From positions 47,518 through 111,517 of the forward strand of contig CAADGG010000086.1 in NCBI GenBank assembly GCA_900696485.1: 64,000 nucleotides of DNA, given 5' to 3'. The position numbers and the translations under genes are program-made. This DNA comes from an uncultured Pseudomonadota bacterium (GTDB lineage: Bacteria > Myxococcota_A > UBA9160 > PR03). Below, piece by piece: positions 17,192-25,372 of the stretch (the first letter of the stretch is position 1; each line of letters begins with the position of its first letter). The notes under the pieces were generated by a model that worked only from the letters and a program-made list of their open reading frames with translations, was not told the DNA's origin and made no database searches.

Positions 17192-17374
17192 GACATTCCT
17201 CCGGCCCCGGCGCGCTGCGCCGGGGCGCTCCGGATGAACTCCGCCCATGCTACCACTTGGCCAACCCGTGCGGCGGGACCGGCCGGCCCGACGCCGCGCG
17301 CCCCCGGCGCGGGCCACCGCGGGCGGCCCGCCCCTCCCCTGGCCACAGGCTCCCCACGCCACAGGAGATCGGAC

Positions 17375-18373
17375 GTGAAGCTCGGTTTGCAGCTCGGCTA
17401 TTGGACGCGCGGAGCAGAAAACAGCATCGAGATCGCCCAGGAGGCGGAGCGGCTCGGCTTCGACTCGGTCTGGACGGCCGAGGCCTATGGCTCGGACTGC
17501 TTCTCGCCGCTGTGCTGGATCGGCGCCCACACGTCGCGGATCCGGCTCGGCACCGCGGTGATGCAGCTCTCCGCACGAACCCCCGCGTGTGCGGCGATGA
17601 CGGCGATGACGATCGACCACCTGTCCGGCGGGCGACTGCTGCTCGGCATCGGGGTCTCGGGACCGCAGGTCGTCGAAGGCTGGTACGGGCAGCCGTTCCC
17701 ACGGCCGCTCGAGCGCACCCGCGAGTGGGTCGCGCTGTTCCGGCAGATGATCGCGCGCGAGGAGCCGGTGCGCTTCGCCGGGCGGCACTACCAGCTCCCG
17801 CTCGACGGCGGCACCGGGCTCGGCAAGCCGCTCAAGCTGATCAACGCGCCGCTGCGCTCTCATATTCCGGTGTATATCGGAGCCGAGGGACCGAAGAACG
17901 TCGCGCAGACGCTCGAGATCGCCGACGGCTGGCTACCGATCTTCTTCTCGCCGTACCGCACGGAGATCTACCGCGACGCGCTGGCGACGCGGCGGCCGGG
18001 CTTCGAGATCGCCTGCACGGTCACGACGATCGTCGGGCCGGATGTGCGGGCGGGACTCGACTTCGTCAAGACCTCGCTCGGCTTCTACCTCGGCGGCATG
18101 GGCGCGAAGGACAAGAACTTCCACCTCGACCTCGCACGTCGGCTCGGCTGGGGTCCGGAGGCTGAGAAGGTGCAGGAGCTGTTCCTGGCCGGACGCCGCG
18201 CGGAGGCGTTCGCCGCCGTACCGGACGAGATGGCCGACGAGATCTCGCTGATCGGCCCGCCGGAGCGCGTGCGCGAGCGGCTGCGCGCGTGGACGGCGAG
18301 CCCCGTGACGACGCTGATGATCACGGCGCGCGATCCGGCCATCCTGAAGCTGTTCGCCGACGCGGTGCACTGA
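17375..18373 (+). CDS. LLM-class (F420-type) flavin-dependent oxidoreductase
   Basis: 332 aa, luciferase-like monooxygenase fold. KLGLQLGYWTRGAENSIEIA opens strand 1 and SVWTAEAYGSDCFSPLCWIG follows. LGTAVMQLSARTPACAAMTA is the cofactor-binding region. LLGIGVSGPQVVEGWYG follows, and HIPVYIGAEGPKNV is the phosphate-binding loop. Close relatives in mycobacteria use F420; flavin use cannot be ruled out. The GTG at 17375 has a CAGGAGAT site. Substrate unknown; steroid or lipid redox is plausible from the neighbourhood. Confidence 0.87.
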   Translation: MKLGLQLGYWTRGAENSIEIAQEAERLGFDSVWTAEAYGSDCFSPLCWIGAHTSRIRLGTAVMQLSARTPACAAMTAMTIDHLSGGRLLLGIGVSGPQVVEGWYGQPFPRPLERTREWVALFRQMIAREEPVRFAGRHYQLPLDGGTGLGKPLKLINAPLRSHIPVYIGAEGPKNVAQTLEIADGWLPIFFSPYRTEIYRDALATRRPGFEIACTVTTIVGPDVRAGLDFVKTSLGFYLGGMGAKDKNFHLDLARRLGWGPEAEKVQELFLAGRRAEAFAAVPDEMADEISLIGPPERVRERLRAWTASPVTTLMITARDPAILKLFADAVH

Positions 18374-18512
18374 CCGGTCGCGAGCGCAATTCGAGACGGC
18401 CGCGGCTCTGCGCTTGACCGCTTGACGACCCGACGACGCGAGAAGCCCAACAGACGCGCCGGCGATCCGCGAGGCCGCGGCGCGGGGGCCGGGCGGCGTA
18501 TACTCGCGCGTC

Positions 18513-19670
18513 ATGTCCAGCGACGAGGCGGCGGCCCGCGTTCTGTCCGGCACCACCTGGCGAGATTTCTGCCGCGCGCTCGAGCGCGCCGGCGACGTCA
18601 TCCTGCGGCCCGGTTCCCCGCTCGATGCCTTCGATCGCGCCGAGGGCTTCCGCTACCTGAGCCGGCTCACGCGCGTTGCGCTCGAATCGTATCTCGAGTT
18701 CGCGGATCCGCATTTTCCGGTGCTGCGCCGGCCCGCGCACGAGACCGTGAAGATCGGCGCCGACAATCCGGACAACTACTACCAGAGCGCCGCGATCCGC
18801 GGGGATTGCGAGTACCGGCTTTCCGGCACACGCGGCACTGTCCATTACCTCGGCTTCGGCACGTATGCCGGCGGCTACGGCTCTTCGGGCCGCCGCGGAC
18901 AGACCGGCTACGTGGATGCACGCGAGCTCACGATCGGCGCGGACGGCCGCTTCGAAGTCCTGCTGTCCTGTCGTCGGCCGCCGGCCGGCACCCCCTGGCT
19001 CGCGATGGAGCCGGACACGTCGTCGCTGATCGTCCGGCAGACCTTCGAGGATCGCGCGCGGGAGCAGATCGCGGATCTCCGGCTCGAGCGGCTCGGCGGC
19101 GGCGGCGCCCCACAGCCGCTCGATCCGGAGTTCCTCGATCGCGGTCTGCAGGCCGCCGCGGCGTACGTGCACGGGACGGCGTCGCTGTTCGCGGACTGGG
19201 CGGAGGGCTTCGCGGAGCGCGTCAACGAGTTGCCGCGCTTCGATTCCGCAGTGGCGGCCGCCGCTCATGGGGATCCGAACATCGTGTACTACCACGGCTA
19301 CTGGGAGCTGGAGCCGGACCAGGCGCTGGTGATCGCCGTGACCCCGCCGCCCTGCGAGTACTGGAACTTCCAGTTGAACAATCACTGGATGGAGTCGCTC
19401 GACTATCGCTATCACCGGATCGCCGTGAACCACCACGGCGCCATGGCCGAACCGGACGGTTCGGTCCGGCTCGTCATCGCCGCGCAGGATCCGCGCGTCG
19501 GCAATTGGCTCGACACCGCCGGGCACCGGCGCGGAACGATGTGTCTGCGCTGGATCGGGGCGCAAACGCACCCGGATCCGCAGACGCGCGTCGTCGCGCT
19601 CGCCGCGCTGCGCAGGGAGCGCGCACGCTCCGCCGGCGGGAACCCTGGCGAGCAGGGCGCCGCGGGTTAG
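18513..19670 (+). CDS. DUF1214-domain protein
   Basis: 385 aa. The C-terminal half carries the DUF1214 marks YWNFQLNNHWMESLDYR (about 287-303) and an HHGAMAEPDGSVRLVIAAQD segment ending GNWLDTAGHRRGTMCLRW. The N-terminal half has PDNYYQSAAIRGDCEYRLSG, common in the group. DUF1214 proteins appear in steroid and lipid catabolic gene sets, often next to sulfotransferases and acyl-CoA dehydrogenases, but their biochemical role is not established. No signal peptide. Confidence 0.8.
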   Translation: MSSDEAAARVLSGTTWRDFCRALERAGDVILRPGSPLDAFDRAEGFRYLSRLTRVALESYLEFADPHFPVLRRPAHETVKIGADNPDNYYQSAAIRGDCEYRLSGTRGTVHYLGFGTYAGGYGSSGRRGQTGYVDARELTIGADGRFEVLLSCRRPPAGTPWLAMEPDTSSLIVRQTFEDRAREQIADLRLERLGGGGAPQPLDPEFLDRGLQAAAAYVHGTASLFADWAEGFAERVNELPRFDSAVAAAAHGDPNIVYYHGYWELEPDQALVIAVTPPPCEYWNFQLNNHWMESLDYRYHRIAVNHHGAMAEPDGSVRLVIAAQDPRVGNWLDTAGHRRGTMCLRWIGAQTHPDPQTRVVALAALRRERARSAGGNPGEQGAAG

Positions 19671-19700
19671 GATCCGCACTCCGCCCGAGGAGGCCGACCC

Positions 19701-20249
19701 GTGAAACCCGACGACTGCGTGCTCTACAGCGGGGCCGCCCGCGGTGCCGAGGCCGCCTTCGGTGCGGCCGCAGAGCGCTACGCCATCGAAGAGGTGAACT
19801 TCACGTTCGAGGGCCACAACGATGCGCGACAGCGCGGGATCCGCGTACTGACGCACGACGAGCTGCGGCAGGGCGATGTGAGTCTCGAGTACGTCAGCCG
19901 GCTGATGCACCGCTCGTACCCGGACACCCCGTTGTTCAAGCGCGTCCTGCAGACGATCTGGCACCAGGTCAACAGCGGACAGGAGTGCTGGGTGGTCGGC
20001 AAGGTCCTTCCGGACCAGACCGTGAAGGGCGGAACCGGCTGGGGCGCCGAGTTTGCCAAGCTGTGCAACAAACCGCTGTTCGTGTTCGATCAGGAGCAGG
20101 ACGGCTGGTTCCGCTGGAACGGGACCCAGTTCGAAGCCGTGCAGGATCCCGTCCTCGGCCACCCGCATTTCTGCGGCACCGGCACCCGCTTCCTCACCGC
20201 CAACGGCACCGCCGCCATCGACGCCCTCTTCGCCCGCACGTTCCGCTAG
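19701..20249 (+). CDS. SLOG/LOG-like Rossmann protein of unknown function
   Basis: 182 aa from a GTG with a strong GAGGAGG site. VLYSGAARGAEAAFGAAAER looks like the glycine-rich nucleotide loop of SLOG-type (DprA/LOG-like) folds. GGTGWGAEFAKLCNKPLFVF gives the second conserved loop, and FCGTGTRFLTANGTAAIDAL the C-terminus. Similar orphan proteins occur in phages and bacteria. SLOG folds bind nucleotides or nucleotide-derived signals. Assignment to the superfamily is by motif only. The stop codon TAG is immediately followed by a palindromic repeat. Confidence 0.6.
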   Translation: MKPDDCVLYSGAARGAEAAFGAAAERYAIEEVNFTFEGHNDARQRGIRVLTHDELRQGDVSLEYVSRLMHRSYPDTPLFKRVLQTIWHQVNSGQECWVVGKVLPDQTVKGGTGWGAEFAKLCNKPLFVFDQEQDGWFRWNGTQFEAVQDPVLGHPHFCGTGTRFLTANGTAAIDALFARTFR

Positions 20250-20331
20250 CGTCAAGAAAGGGGTCGGGTTGGAATCGTCAACTTTTCCTTTGGAAAAGTT
20301 GACGATTCCACCCCGACCCCTTTCTTGACGC
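20249..20331. repeat. Dispersed palindromic repeat, copy 1 (83 bp)
   Basis: Two 41-base arms, nearly perfect inverted complements around position 20290. The left arm contains GTCAAGAAAGGGGTCGGGTT then ATCGTCAACTTTTCC. The same family recurs at 29526-29606 and, as one arm only, at 52011-52050. It begins at the last base of the TAG of the SLOG-like gene and lies between convergent genes, so it could end transcription both ways. It also supplies the last 17 or so codons and the stop of the MFS gene on the minus strand (SRKGSGWNRQLFQRKS). It looks like a REP-type element. Confidence 0.9.
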
Positions 20332-21582
20332 GAGCCATGCGAGGAGGAGGAGGCCGGGGGCGGCGAGCAGCGTGGTGGACGCGAAGAACAGCGGCCAGGC
20401 GAGCTGTTCGGCGAGCCAGCCGCCGCCGGAGGACATGGCGGTGCGGCCGCCGGCCATCAGCGACGTCAGGAGCGCGTATTGCGTGGCGGCGGCGCCGGGG
20501 CGACACAGGCCGGACAGGAATGCGACGAAGGCGGCCGACGCCAGCCCGCCCGCGAACGCGTCGGTCCCGATCGCCATCGCGAGGAACGCGAAGTCCCGGC
20601 CGACGAGCGCGAGCGCGGTGAACATCAGGTTCGTCAGCGCTTGCAGCACGCCGCCCCAGGCGAGCGCACGCACGATGCCGGCGCGCGCGACGACGATGCC
20701 ACCGGCGAAGACGCCGGCGAGATTCGCGACGACCCCGAACAGATTGCTCGCGCTGGCGATCTCGACGCCGCGGAAGCCGAGATCCACGTAGAACGGATTC
20801 GCCATCACGCCGGCAATGGCATCGCCGAACTTGTACAGCAGCGCAAACGCCAGCAGGGCGCCCCAGTGCGGGCGCTCCGTGAAGTCTCGCAGCGGCTCGA
20901 TGACGGCGCGCCGAATGCGCGCGAGCGGAGCGAGCGGCGCCTGCGCCACCCGTTCTCCGGCCACCGGCTCGGGCCCGATGACGACGCCGAGCGCACCCAG
21001 GCTGACCAACGCGGCCAGCCCGGCGAAGATCGCCGACCAGCCGAGGAAGTCCGACAGCGCGATCGCGCCGGCCCCGGCGGCCAGCATGCCGATCCGGTAC
21101 CCGCTTTGCGTCGCCGCGGCCCCGGCGCCCTGCTCGTGATCGCGCAACACTTCGATGCGATACGCATCGACGGCGACATCCTGGCTCGCCGAGCAGAACG
21201 CCACCAGCACGGCCCACGCCGCTGTGCCGAGCGGCGCCTGCGCGGGATCGCTCGCGCCGAGGCCGAGGATCGCCAGGACCAGGACGAGTTGCGTCCCGAG
21301 CGCCCAACTGCGCCGCTGGCCGAGCCGTCCGAGACCCGGCAGGCGCAGCGCGTCGAGCGCCGGTGCCCACACGAACTTGAGGGCATAGGGCAGGCCCACC
21401 AGTGCGAACAGCCCGATCGACGTCTTGTCGACCCCGACCTTACGCAGCCAGTAGGCCAGCGTCGACGTGGTCAGCAGCAGCGGGAGTCCGCTCGAGATGC
21501 CCATCAGCGCGATCGCGAGCAGGCGCCGATCGCGGTAGAGCGCGAGCGCGCCAGGCCGCGGCGCCGCGCCCGGTTCGCTCAC
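20278..21582 (-). CDS. AmpG-like MFS transporter
   Basis: 434 aa with about 12 membrane helices. LLAIALMGISSGLPLLLTTS, LVGLPYALKFVWAPALDALR and LVAFCSASQDVAVDAYRIEV are the AmpG/acetyl-CoA transporter-type MFS marks (the latter in loop 4). The family carries muropeptides or CoA-linked or lipid-like solutes. It is downstream of a sulfotransferase (GTGA overlap), so an exporter or importer of its substrate is possible. The last 17 or so residues (SRKGSGWNRQLFQRKS) come from the palindromic repeat at 20249-20331; the ancestral C-terminus seems to have been replaced. Confidence 0.83.
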   Translation of the reverse strand: MSEPGAAPRPGALALYRDRRLLAIALMGISSGLPLLLTTSTLAYWLRKVGVDKTSIGLFALVGLPYALKFVWAPALDALRLPGLGRLGQRRSWALGTQLVLVLAILGLGASDPAQAPLGTAAWAVLVAFCSASQDVAVDAYRIEVLRDHEQGAGAAATQSGYRIGMLAAGAGAIALSDFLGWSAIFAGLAALVSLGALGVVIGPEPVAGERVAQAPLAPLARIRRAVIEPLRDFTERPHWGALLAFALLYKFGDAIAGVMANPFYVDLGFRGVEIASASNLFGVVANLAGVFAGGIVVARAGIVRALAWGGVLQALTNLMFTALALVGRDFAFLAMAIGTDAFAGGLASAAFVAFLSGLCRPGAAATQYALLTSLMAGGRTAMSSGGGWLAEQLAWPLFFASTTLLAAPGLLLLAWLASRKGSGWNRQLFQRKS

Positions 21583-22757
21583 GGAGCGCCGGCGGCCTCG
21601 CGCGGCACACCGAAGCGCTCGGCATAGCGGCGAAAGCGCTCGGCGATCTCGTCCTCGCACAGCCCGAACTCCGCGAGCGTATACGGATGGCCCCCGTGCT
21701 TGTGCTGCGGGTTGCCGACATGCCACGCGCGCATCCGGCGCTCCCCGTCGGCCGTCCAGTCGAAACCGAAGTGTCGATAGATCCGGCCGATCGCCGCCAC
21801 CGGATCGCTCACCAGCTCGCGGAACGAGAGGTCGAAGAACTGCTTCGGATCGCTGCGTTCGCGGACATCCATCGCCCGCTCGATCATGCCGGCGTAGAGA
21901 TCGAGCTGCCAGGCCCCGATCGCCTCGGCATCGGCGCTGCCTTCGTACAGGCGCCGCCAGCCGGTGACCAGGGAACAGACGGACGGCAGCACGCACGCCG
22001 GATCGCGGTGCGTCTGCACGATGCAGGCGTCCGGGTACACCGCCAGCAGCGCCTCGAGCTCACGCAGGTGGGCGGGGTACTTCAGCACCCAGCGTCGCTC
22101 CGGCGACGTCGACCCGACCAGCCGCAGCACGTCGCGATGCCGCTCGTAGGCCGGGCGCATGTCCTGCGCCTCGAAGTAGCGGGTGTAGCTCGGGATCGTC
22201 GCGTTCGAATCGAAGGTGTGATCGAGGAACGATTGCACGAACAGGTGGCGACACTCCTCGGGGCCGTCGGCCTCCATCCAGTGGATCGCCTTCAGGCCGG
22301 GATCGGTCTCGTAGACCCATTCGAGGACGCCCACGGCGGCCTGATAGGCCGGCTCGGCCTCCCAGGTCCGGCGCGGCGGCCGGGGCCGCGGCGCCGCGGC
22401 GAGCCAGTACTCGAGCACCTGGTTCGCCGGATCCTGCGCCAGCAGCCAGTGCAGCGCCGTCGTCCCACTGCGCGGGAGACCGAGGATGAACAGCGGGCGG
22501 CGGATCGGATGTGCGAGCAACGCCGGATCGCGGCGCCAGGCGGCCTCGCAACCGAGCCGCGCCGACAGCGCCCCGATCAACTCCCCGCGCACCATCTCGA
22601 GCCCCGCCGCGGTGAGCCGGGATTCCTCGTCGTACGCCCGCAGCAGCGTGCGCAGGGACTCGCGCCAGGCGCCGTCGCCGAACTCCTCGAGGCCGGTGGC
22701 GGCGCGGGCGGCAGCGAGCAGCTCGGGCTCCGCCGCCGCAAGCCCCGGCCCGCTCAC
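21579..22757 (-). CDS. Sulfotransferase family protein
   Basis: 392 aa. The PAPS 5'-phosphosulfate loop is LFILGLPRSGTTALHWLLAQ (about 85-104) and the 3'-phosphate-binding region is around VLKYPAHLRELEALLAVYPD and IVQTHRDP. These enzymes move sulfate from PAPS to hydroxyl groups, including on lipids and steroids. I chose the GTG at 22757: it overlaps the stop of a short upstream open frame (GTGA) that has a strong ribosome binding site. It forms an operon with the MFS gene. The palindrome at 22916-22932 upstream suggests co-control with the catabolic genes. Confidence 0.8.
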   Translation of the reverse strand: MSGPGLAAAEPELLAAARAATGLEEFGDGAWRESLRTLLRAYDEESRLTAAGLEMVRGELIGALSARLGCEAAWRRDPALLAHPIRRPLFILGLPRSGTTALHWLLAQDPANQVLEYWLAAAPRPRPPRRTWEAEPAYQAAVGVLEWVYETDPGLKAIHWMEADGPEECRHLFVQSFLDHTFDSNATIPSYTRYFEAQDMRPAYERHRDVLRLVGSTSPERRWVLKYPAHLRELEALLAVYPDACIVQTHRDPACVLPSVCSLVTGWRRLYEGSADAEAIGAWQLDLYAGMIERAMDVRERSDPKQFFDLSFRELVSDPVAAIGRIYRHFGFDWTADGERRMRAWHVGNPQHKHGGHPYTLAEFGLCEDEIAERFRRYAERFGVPREAAGAP

Positions 22758-22819
22758 GCGACGCCCGCGCCGGCGCCCGGCCTCGGCGGCGGGTCGATGG
22801 CGACCACTACGCCCGGCAT
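22754..22819 (-). CDS. Possible 21-aa leader peptide upstream of the sulfotransferase
   Basis: ATG at 22819 preceded by GAGGAGGA about 4 bases upstream, the best ribosome binding site in the region. It encodes MPGVVVAIDPPPRPGAGAGV and a final Ala, then TGA overlapping the GTG of the sulfotransferase. It may load ribosomes for the weakly initiated sulfotransferase (translational coupling), or it could be the true N-terminus if there is a frameshift. No regulatory codon run is visible. Confidence 0.35.
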   Translation of the reverse strand: MPGVVVAIDPPPRPGAGAGVA

Positions 22820-22915
22820 CGCTTCCTCCTCGGGCGCGGTCGCGCCGCTCCGCTCGACCCGCCGGCGGCGGGTTCCGAGAGTCCGACACGGCTGCTCGGC
22901 GGGGATGTTCGAGAA

Positions 22916-22932
22916 CGAGACGTATTGTATCG
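22916..22932. promoter_or_regulatory. Palindromic operator, copy 1 (TetR/sulfotransferase divergent gap)
   Basis: CGAGACG-TAT-TGTATCG, 13 of 14 arm positions matching the pattern CGAKACG-N3-CGTMTCG seen also at 37064-37080 and 45341-45357. It lies 97 bp upstream of the leader ATG (minus) and 109 bp upstream of the TetR ATG (plus), suitable for control of both. The likely binder is the TetR at 23041. Confidence 0.6.
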
Positions 22933-23040
22933 TAATCCCCGGCGGCGACTCAAGCGCCGCCTGCCGCCCGCCGCTCGGCGCTCGCCGCGCCGCGGTGACG
23001 AATGCCGCGCAGGGCGGAGAGTCCGGAGCCGGGAGGGACG

Positions 23041-23640
23041 ATGGCGTCGACCAGCGGATCGAGCGCAGGGCGGCCCCGCAGCGAGGAAGCCCACCGGGCG
23101 ATCCTGCGGGCAACGCTCGAGCTGCTCGGCGCGGTCGGGTTCTCGAATCTCACCGTCGAGGGCGTCGCGTCGCGCGCCGGCGTCGGCAAGGCCACCATCT
23201 ACCGCCGCTGGCCGTCGAAGCTGCCGCTCGTCGTCGAGGCCTTCCATGAGCTGCCACAGCTCATGGACGTCGACACCGGGAACCTCGGCGAGGATCTCCG
23301 GCAGATGCTGCGCAGCTACCTGCAACTGTTCAACGAAACCCCGCTTGCGGCCGTGCTGCCGAGCCTCGCCGGCGAACGTCGCCACAATCCGCAGCTCTCC
23401 GAGCTGATCGATCCGATCCTGCGCCAGAGGCGACGTCCCCTGGTGTCGGCTCTCGAGCGTGCGCAGAAGCGCGGCGAGCTCGCCGCGGATCTCGATCTCG
23501 ACCTCGCGGCGGATCTGATCGTCGGCCCGATCGCCGTGCGCCTGTTCTTCACCGGACGGCGCATCCAGCCGAAGCTCGTCGATCCGCTCGTCGAGCTGGC
23601 GCTCGAGGGTGTCCGGCGTCCGGAGCAAAGCCGCGGCTGA
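23041..23640 (+). CDS. TetR-family regulator, candidate regulator of the catabolic regulon
   Basis: 199 aa. The N-terminal helix-turn-helix reads LTVEGVASRAGVGKATIYRR followed by WPSK, the classic TetR DNA-binding region. The C-terminal part (about 75-195) is an all-helical ligand domain. It is not similar to mycobacterial KstR2 beyond the fold, but it sits beside a palindrome that recurs before the fadE31 and ipdA operons. I infer it represses them and is released by a CoA thioester or steroid acid. The ATG at 23041 has a GGGAGGG site. Confidence 0.85.
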   Translation: MASTSGSSAGRPRSEEAHRAILRATLELLGAVGFSNLTVEGVASRAGVGKATIYRRWPSKLPLVVEAFHELPQLMDVDTGNLGEDLRQMLRSYLQLFNETPLAAVLPSLAGERRHNPQLSELIDPILRQRRRPLVSALERAQKRGELAADLDLDLAADLIVGPIAVRLFFTGRRIQPKLVDPLVELALEGVRRPEQSRG

Positions 23641-23681
23641 GGGCGCCGCGGCGAGCGGATGCGCCGGGATCGCGGCTCCCG

Positions 23682-24299
23682 TCAGACCGCGAGACGCCAC
23701 GCCATCACGCCGAGCCCGAGCAGACTCCAGACCACCACGCTGTGTTCGTTGTTCGCGACGACGCGCGCGAGCCGCCAGCGAACGGGGGGCGCGGCGCCGC
23801 GCCACGGACGACCACGAGGCACGAGCGACCGCACGCCGTCGCGATAGTGACGATACGCATCCCCGTAGAGCCCCTCGAGGCGGGCGGACTCGACGCGCTC
23901 CTTGTACGGCAGGTAGTACGAGAAGAAGAAGCCGAGTCCGAGCGGCAGCGCGACGAGCGCGACGGCCGGGCCGGCGGCGATCGCCAGCCCGATGCCGATC
24001 AGCAGTGCCCCGGCATAGAGCGGATGACGGAGATACGCGTAGGGTCCGGAGATCGTGAGTTCCTGGTTCTTGTGCAGGTGGCCGGTCGCCCACACACGCA
24101 GCGCCGCACCGGCGGTGATCCACAGCAGGCCGAACCCGACGCCGGTCGCCGTCGGCCGCGCCGCCAGGACGAGGGCCAGCGCGGCCAGGTAGGCCGCGAA
24201 CACGCGCGGCCGGCGTTTCTCGCGCCGGAACGGATGCCGGACGCCGGCCTTGCGGTCGCGACGCTCGGCGCTGCCCGCCCCGCACCGCCCCTCGCTCAT
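23682..24299 (-). CDS. Isoprenylcysteine carboxyl methyltransferase-like (ICMT/PEMT) membrane protein
   Basis: 205 aa with about four or five membrane helices. GPYAYLRHPLYAGALLIGIG (about 100-119) is the signature of the phospholipid methyltransferase/ICMT family, and YLPYKERVESARLEGLYGDA follows as the SAM-pocket EE-like region. Bacterial members methylate lipids or unknown acceptors. The ATG overlaps the AI-2E gene stop (ATGA), so it is the last gene of the fadD3 operon. Confidence 0.8.
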   Translation of the reverse strand: MSEGRCGAGSAERRDRKAGVRHPFRREKRRPRVFAAYLAALALVLAARPTATGVGFGLLWITAGAALRVWATGHLHKNQELTISGPYAYLRHPLYAGALLIGIGLAIAAGPAVALVALPLGLGFFFSYYLPYKERVESARLEGLYGDAYRHYRDGVRSLVPRGRPWRGAAPPVRWRLARVVANNEHSVVVWSLLGLGVMAWRLAV

Positions 24300-25372
24300 C
24301 GCGCGGCCGGCTCGTTCGGGTCCGGGTCCGGCGCGCCGGGCCAGGCCTCGATGACGGCGGCGGTGACCGTCGCGAGCGGAATCGCGAAGAAGACGCCCCA
24401 GAAGCCCCAGATCCCGCCGAACGCGAAAATCGCGACGATCACGGCCACCGGGTGGAGATCGACGACCTCTGACAGCAGCAGCGGCGCGAGCAGGTTGCCG
24501 TCGAGGAGCTGGATCACCGTGTAGGCGCCGACCACGGCACCGAAGCTGCTGCTCCAGCCGAACTGGAAGAACGCCACCAACGTCACCGGCCCCGCCACCG
24601 CAACGACGCCGACGTACGGCACCAGCACGGAGAGCCCCGTCGCGACGGCCAGCAACAGCGCGAAGTCGACACCGAGCCACGTGAACGCGAGCCACGCCGA
24701 GGTGCCGACGATCGCCATCTCGTAGAGCTTGCCGCGCACGTAGGCGCCGAGTTTGCGATCGACGTCGGTCCACACGCGCGTGGCCAGCGCGCGGCGCCCG
24801 GGCAGGAAGTGCTCGAGCCAGGCGAGAATCGAGTCCGTGTCCTTCAGCAGGAAGAACACCAGGAACGGCACGACGAAGAGATAGACGCCGAGGACGACCA
24901 GGCTGCCGAGCTGCGCGAACGAGAACGCGAGCAGCCCCTGCGCGGCGCTCAGCGCCTCGTTGCGCAACCGGACTCCCAGTTCCTCGACCTGCATCGGGTC
25001 GATCAGATCCGGCCGGCGCTCGGGCAGTTCGAGCAGCAGCTCCTGCACCAGGCCGATCATGCCGGGCAGCGCCCGCACCACCTGTTCGATCTGCTGCAAC
25101 AACAGCGGGAGGAAGGCCAGCAGGGCGAGCAGCAGGAACGCCAGGAAGCCGGAGAATACGACGCCGAGCGCCAGCCGCCTCGGGGTCCCGAGCTGGTGCA
25201 GCCGCTCCATCGGCGCGTGCAGCAAGTACGCGATGACGACGCTCGCGATCACCGGCGCGAGCACGCGGCCGAAGAAGACGACCAGCAGGAGGCCGGCGAG
25301 CAACAGCGCCAGCAGCGCCACGACCTCGGGATCCCGGAAGTGGCGGCGGAACCAGTCTCGGATCGACTCCAT
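24296..25372 (-). CDS. AI-2E family transporter
   Basis: 358 aa, about eight membrane segments. VVALLALLLAGLLLVVFFGR near the start, a long periplasmic-type helical region (about 85-150), then PFLVFFLLKDTDSI and GLSVLVPYVGVVAVAGPVTL, with LLAPLLLSEVVDLHPVAVIV at about 300: the pattern of the PerM/TqsA family. Despite its name, most members are not known to carry AI-2; some export small molecules or Na+. Start codon overlaps the fadD3 stop by one base. Confidence 0.88.
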   Translation of the reverse strand: MESIRDWFRRHFRDPEVVALLALLLAGLLLVVFFGRVLAPVIASVVIAYLLHAPMERLHQLGTPRRLALGVVFSGFLAFLLLALLAFLPLLLQQIEQVVRALPGMIGLVQELLLELPERRPDLIDPMQVEELGVRLRNEALSAAQGLLAFSFAQLGSLVVLGVYLFVVPFLVFFLLKDTDSILAWLEHFLPGRRALATRVWTDVDRKLGAYVRGKLYEMAIVGTSAWLAFTWLGVDFALLLAVATGLSVLVPYVGVVAVAGPVTLVAFFQFGWSSSFGAVVGAYTVIQLLDGNLLAPLLLSEVVDLHPVAVIVAIFAFGGIWGFWGVFFAIPLATVTAAVIEAWPGAPDPDPNEPAAR

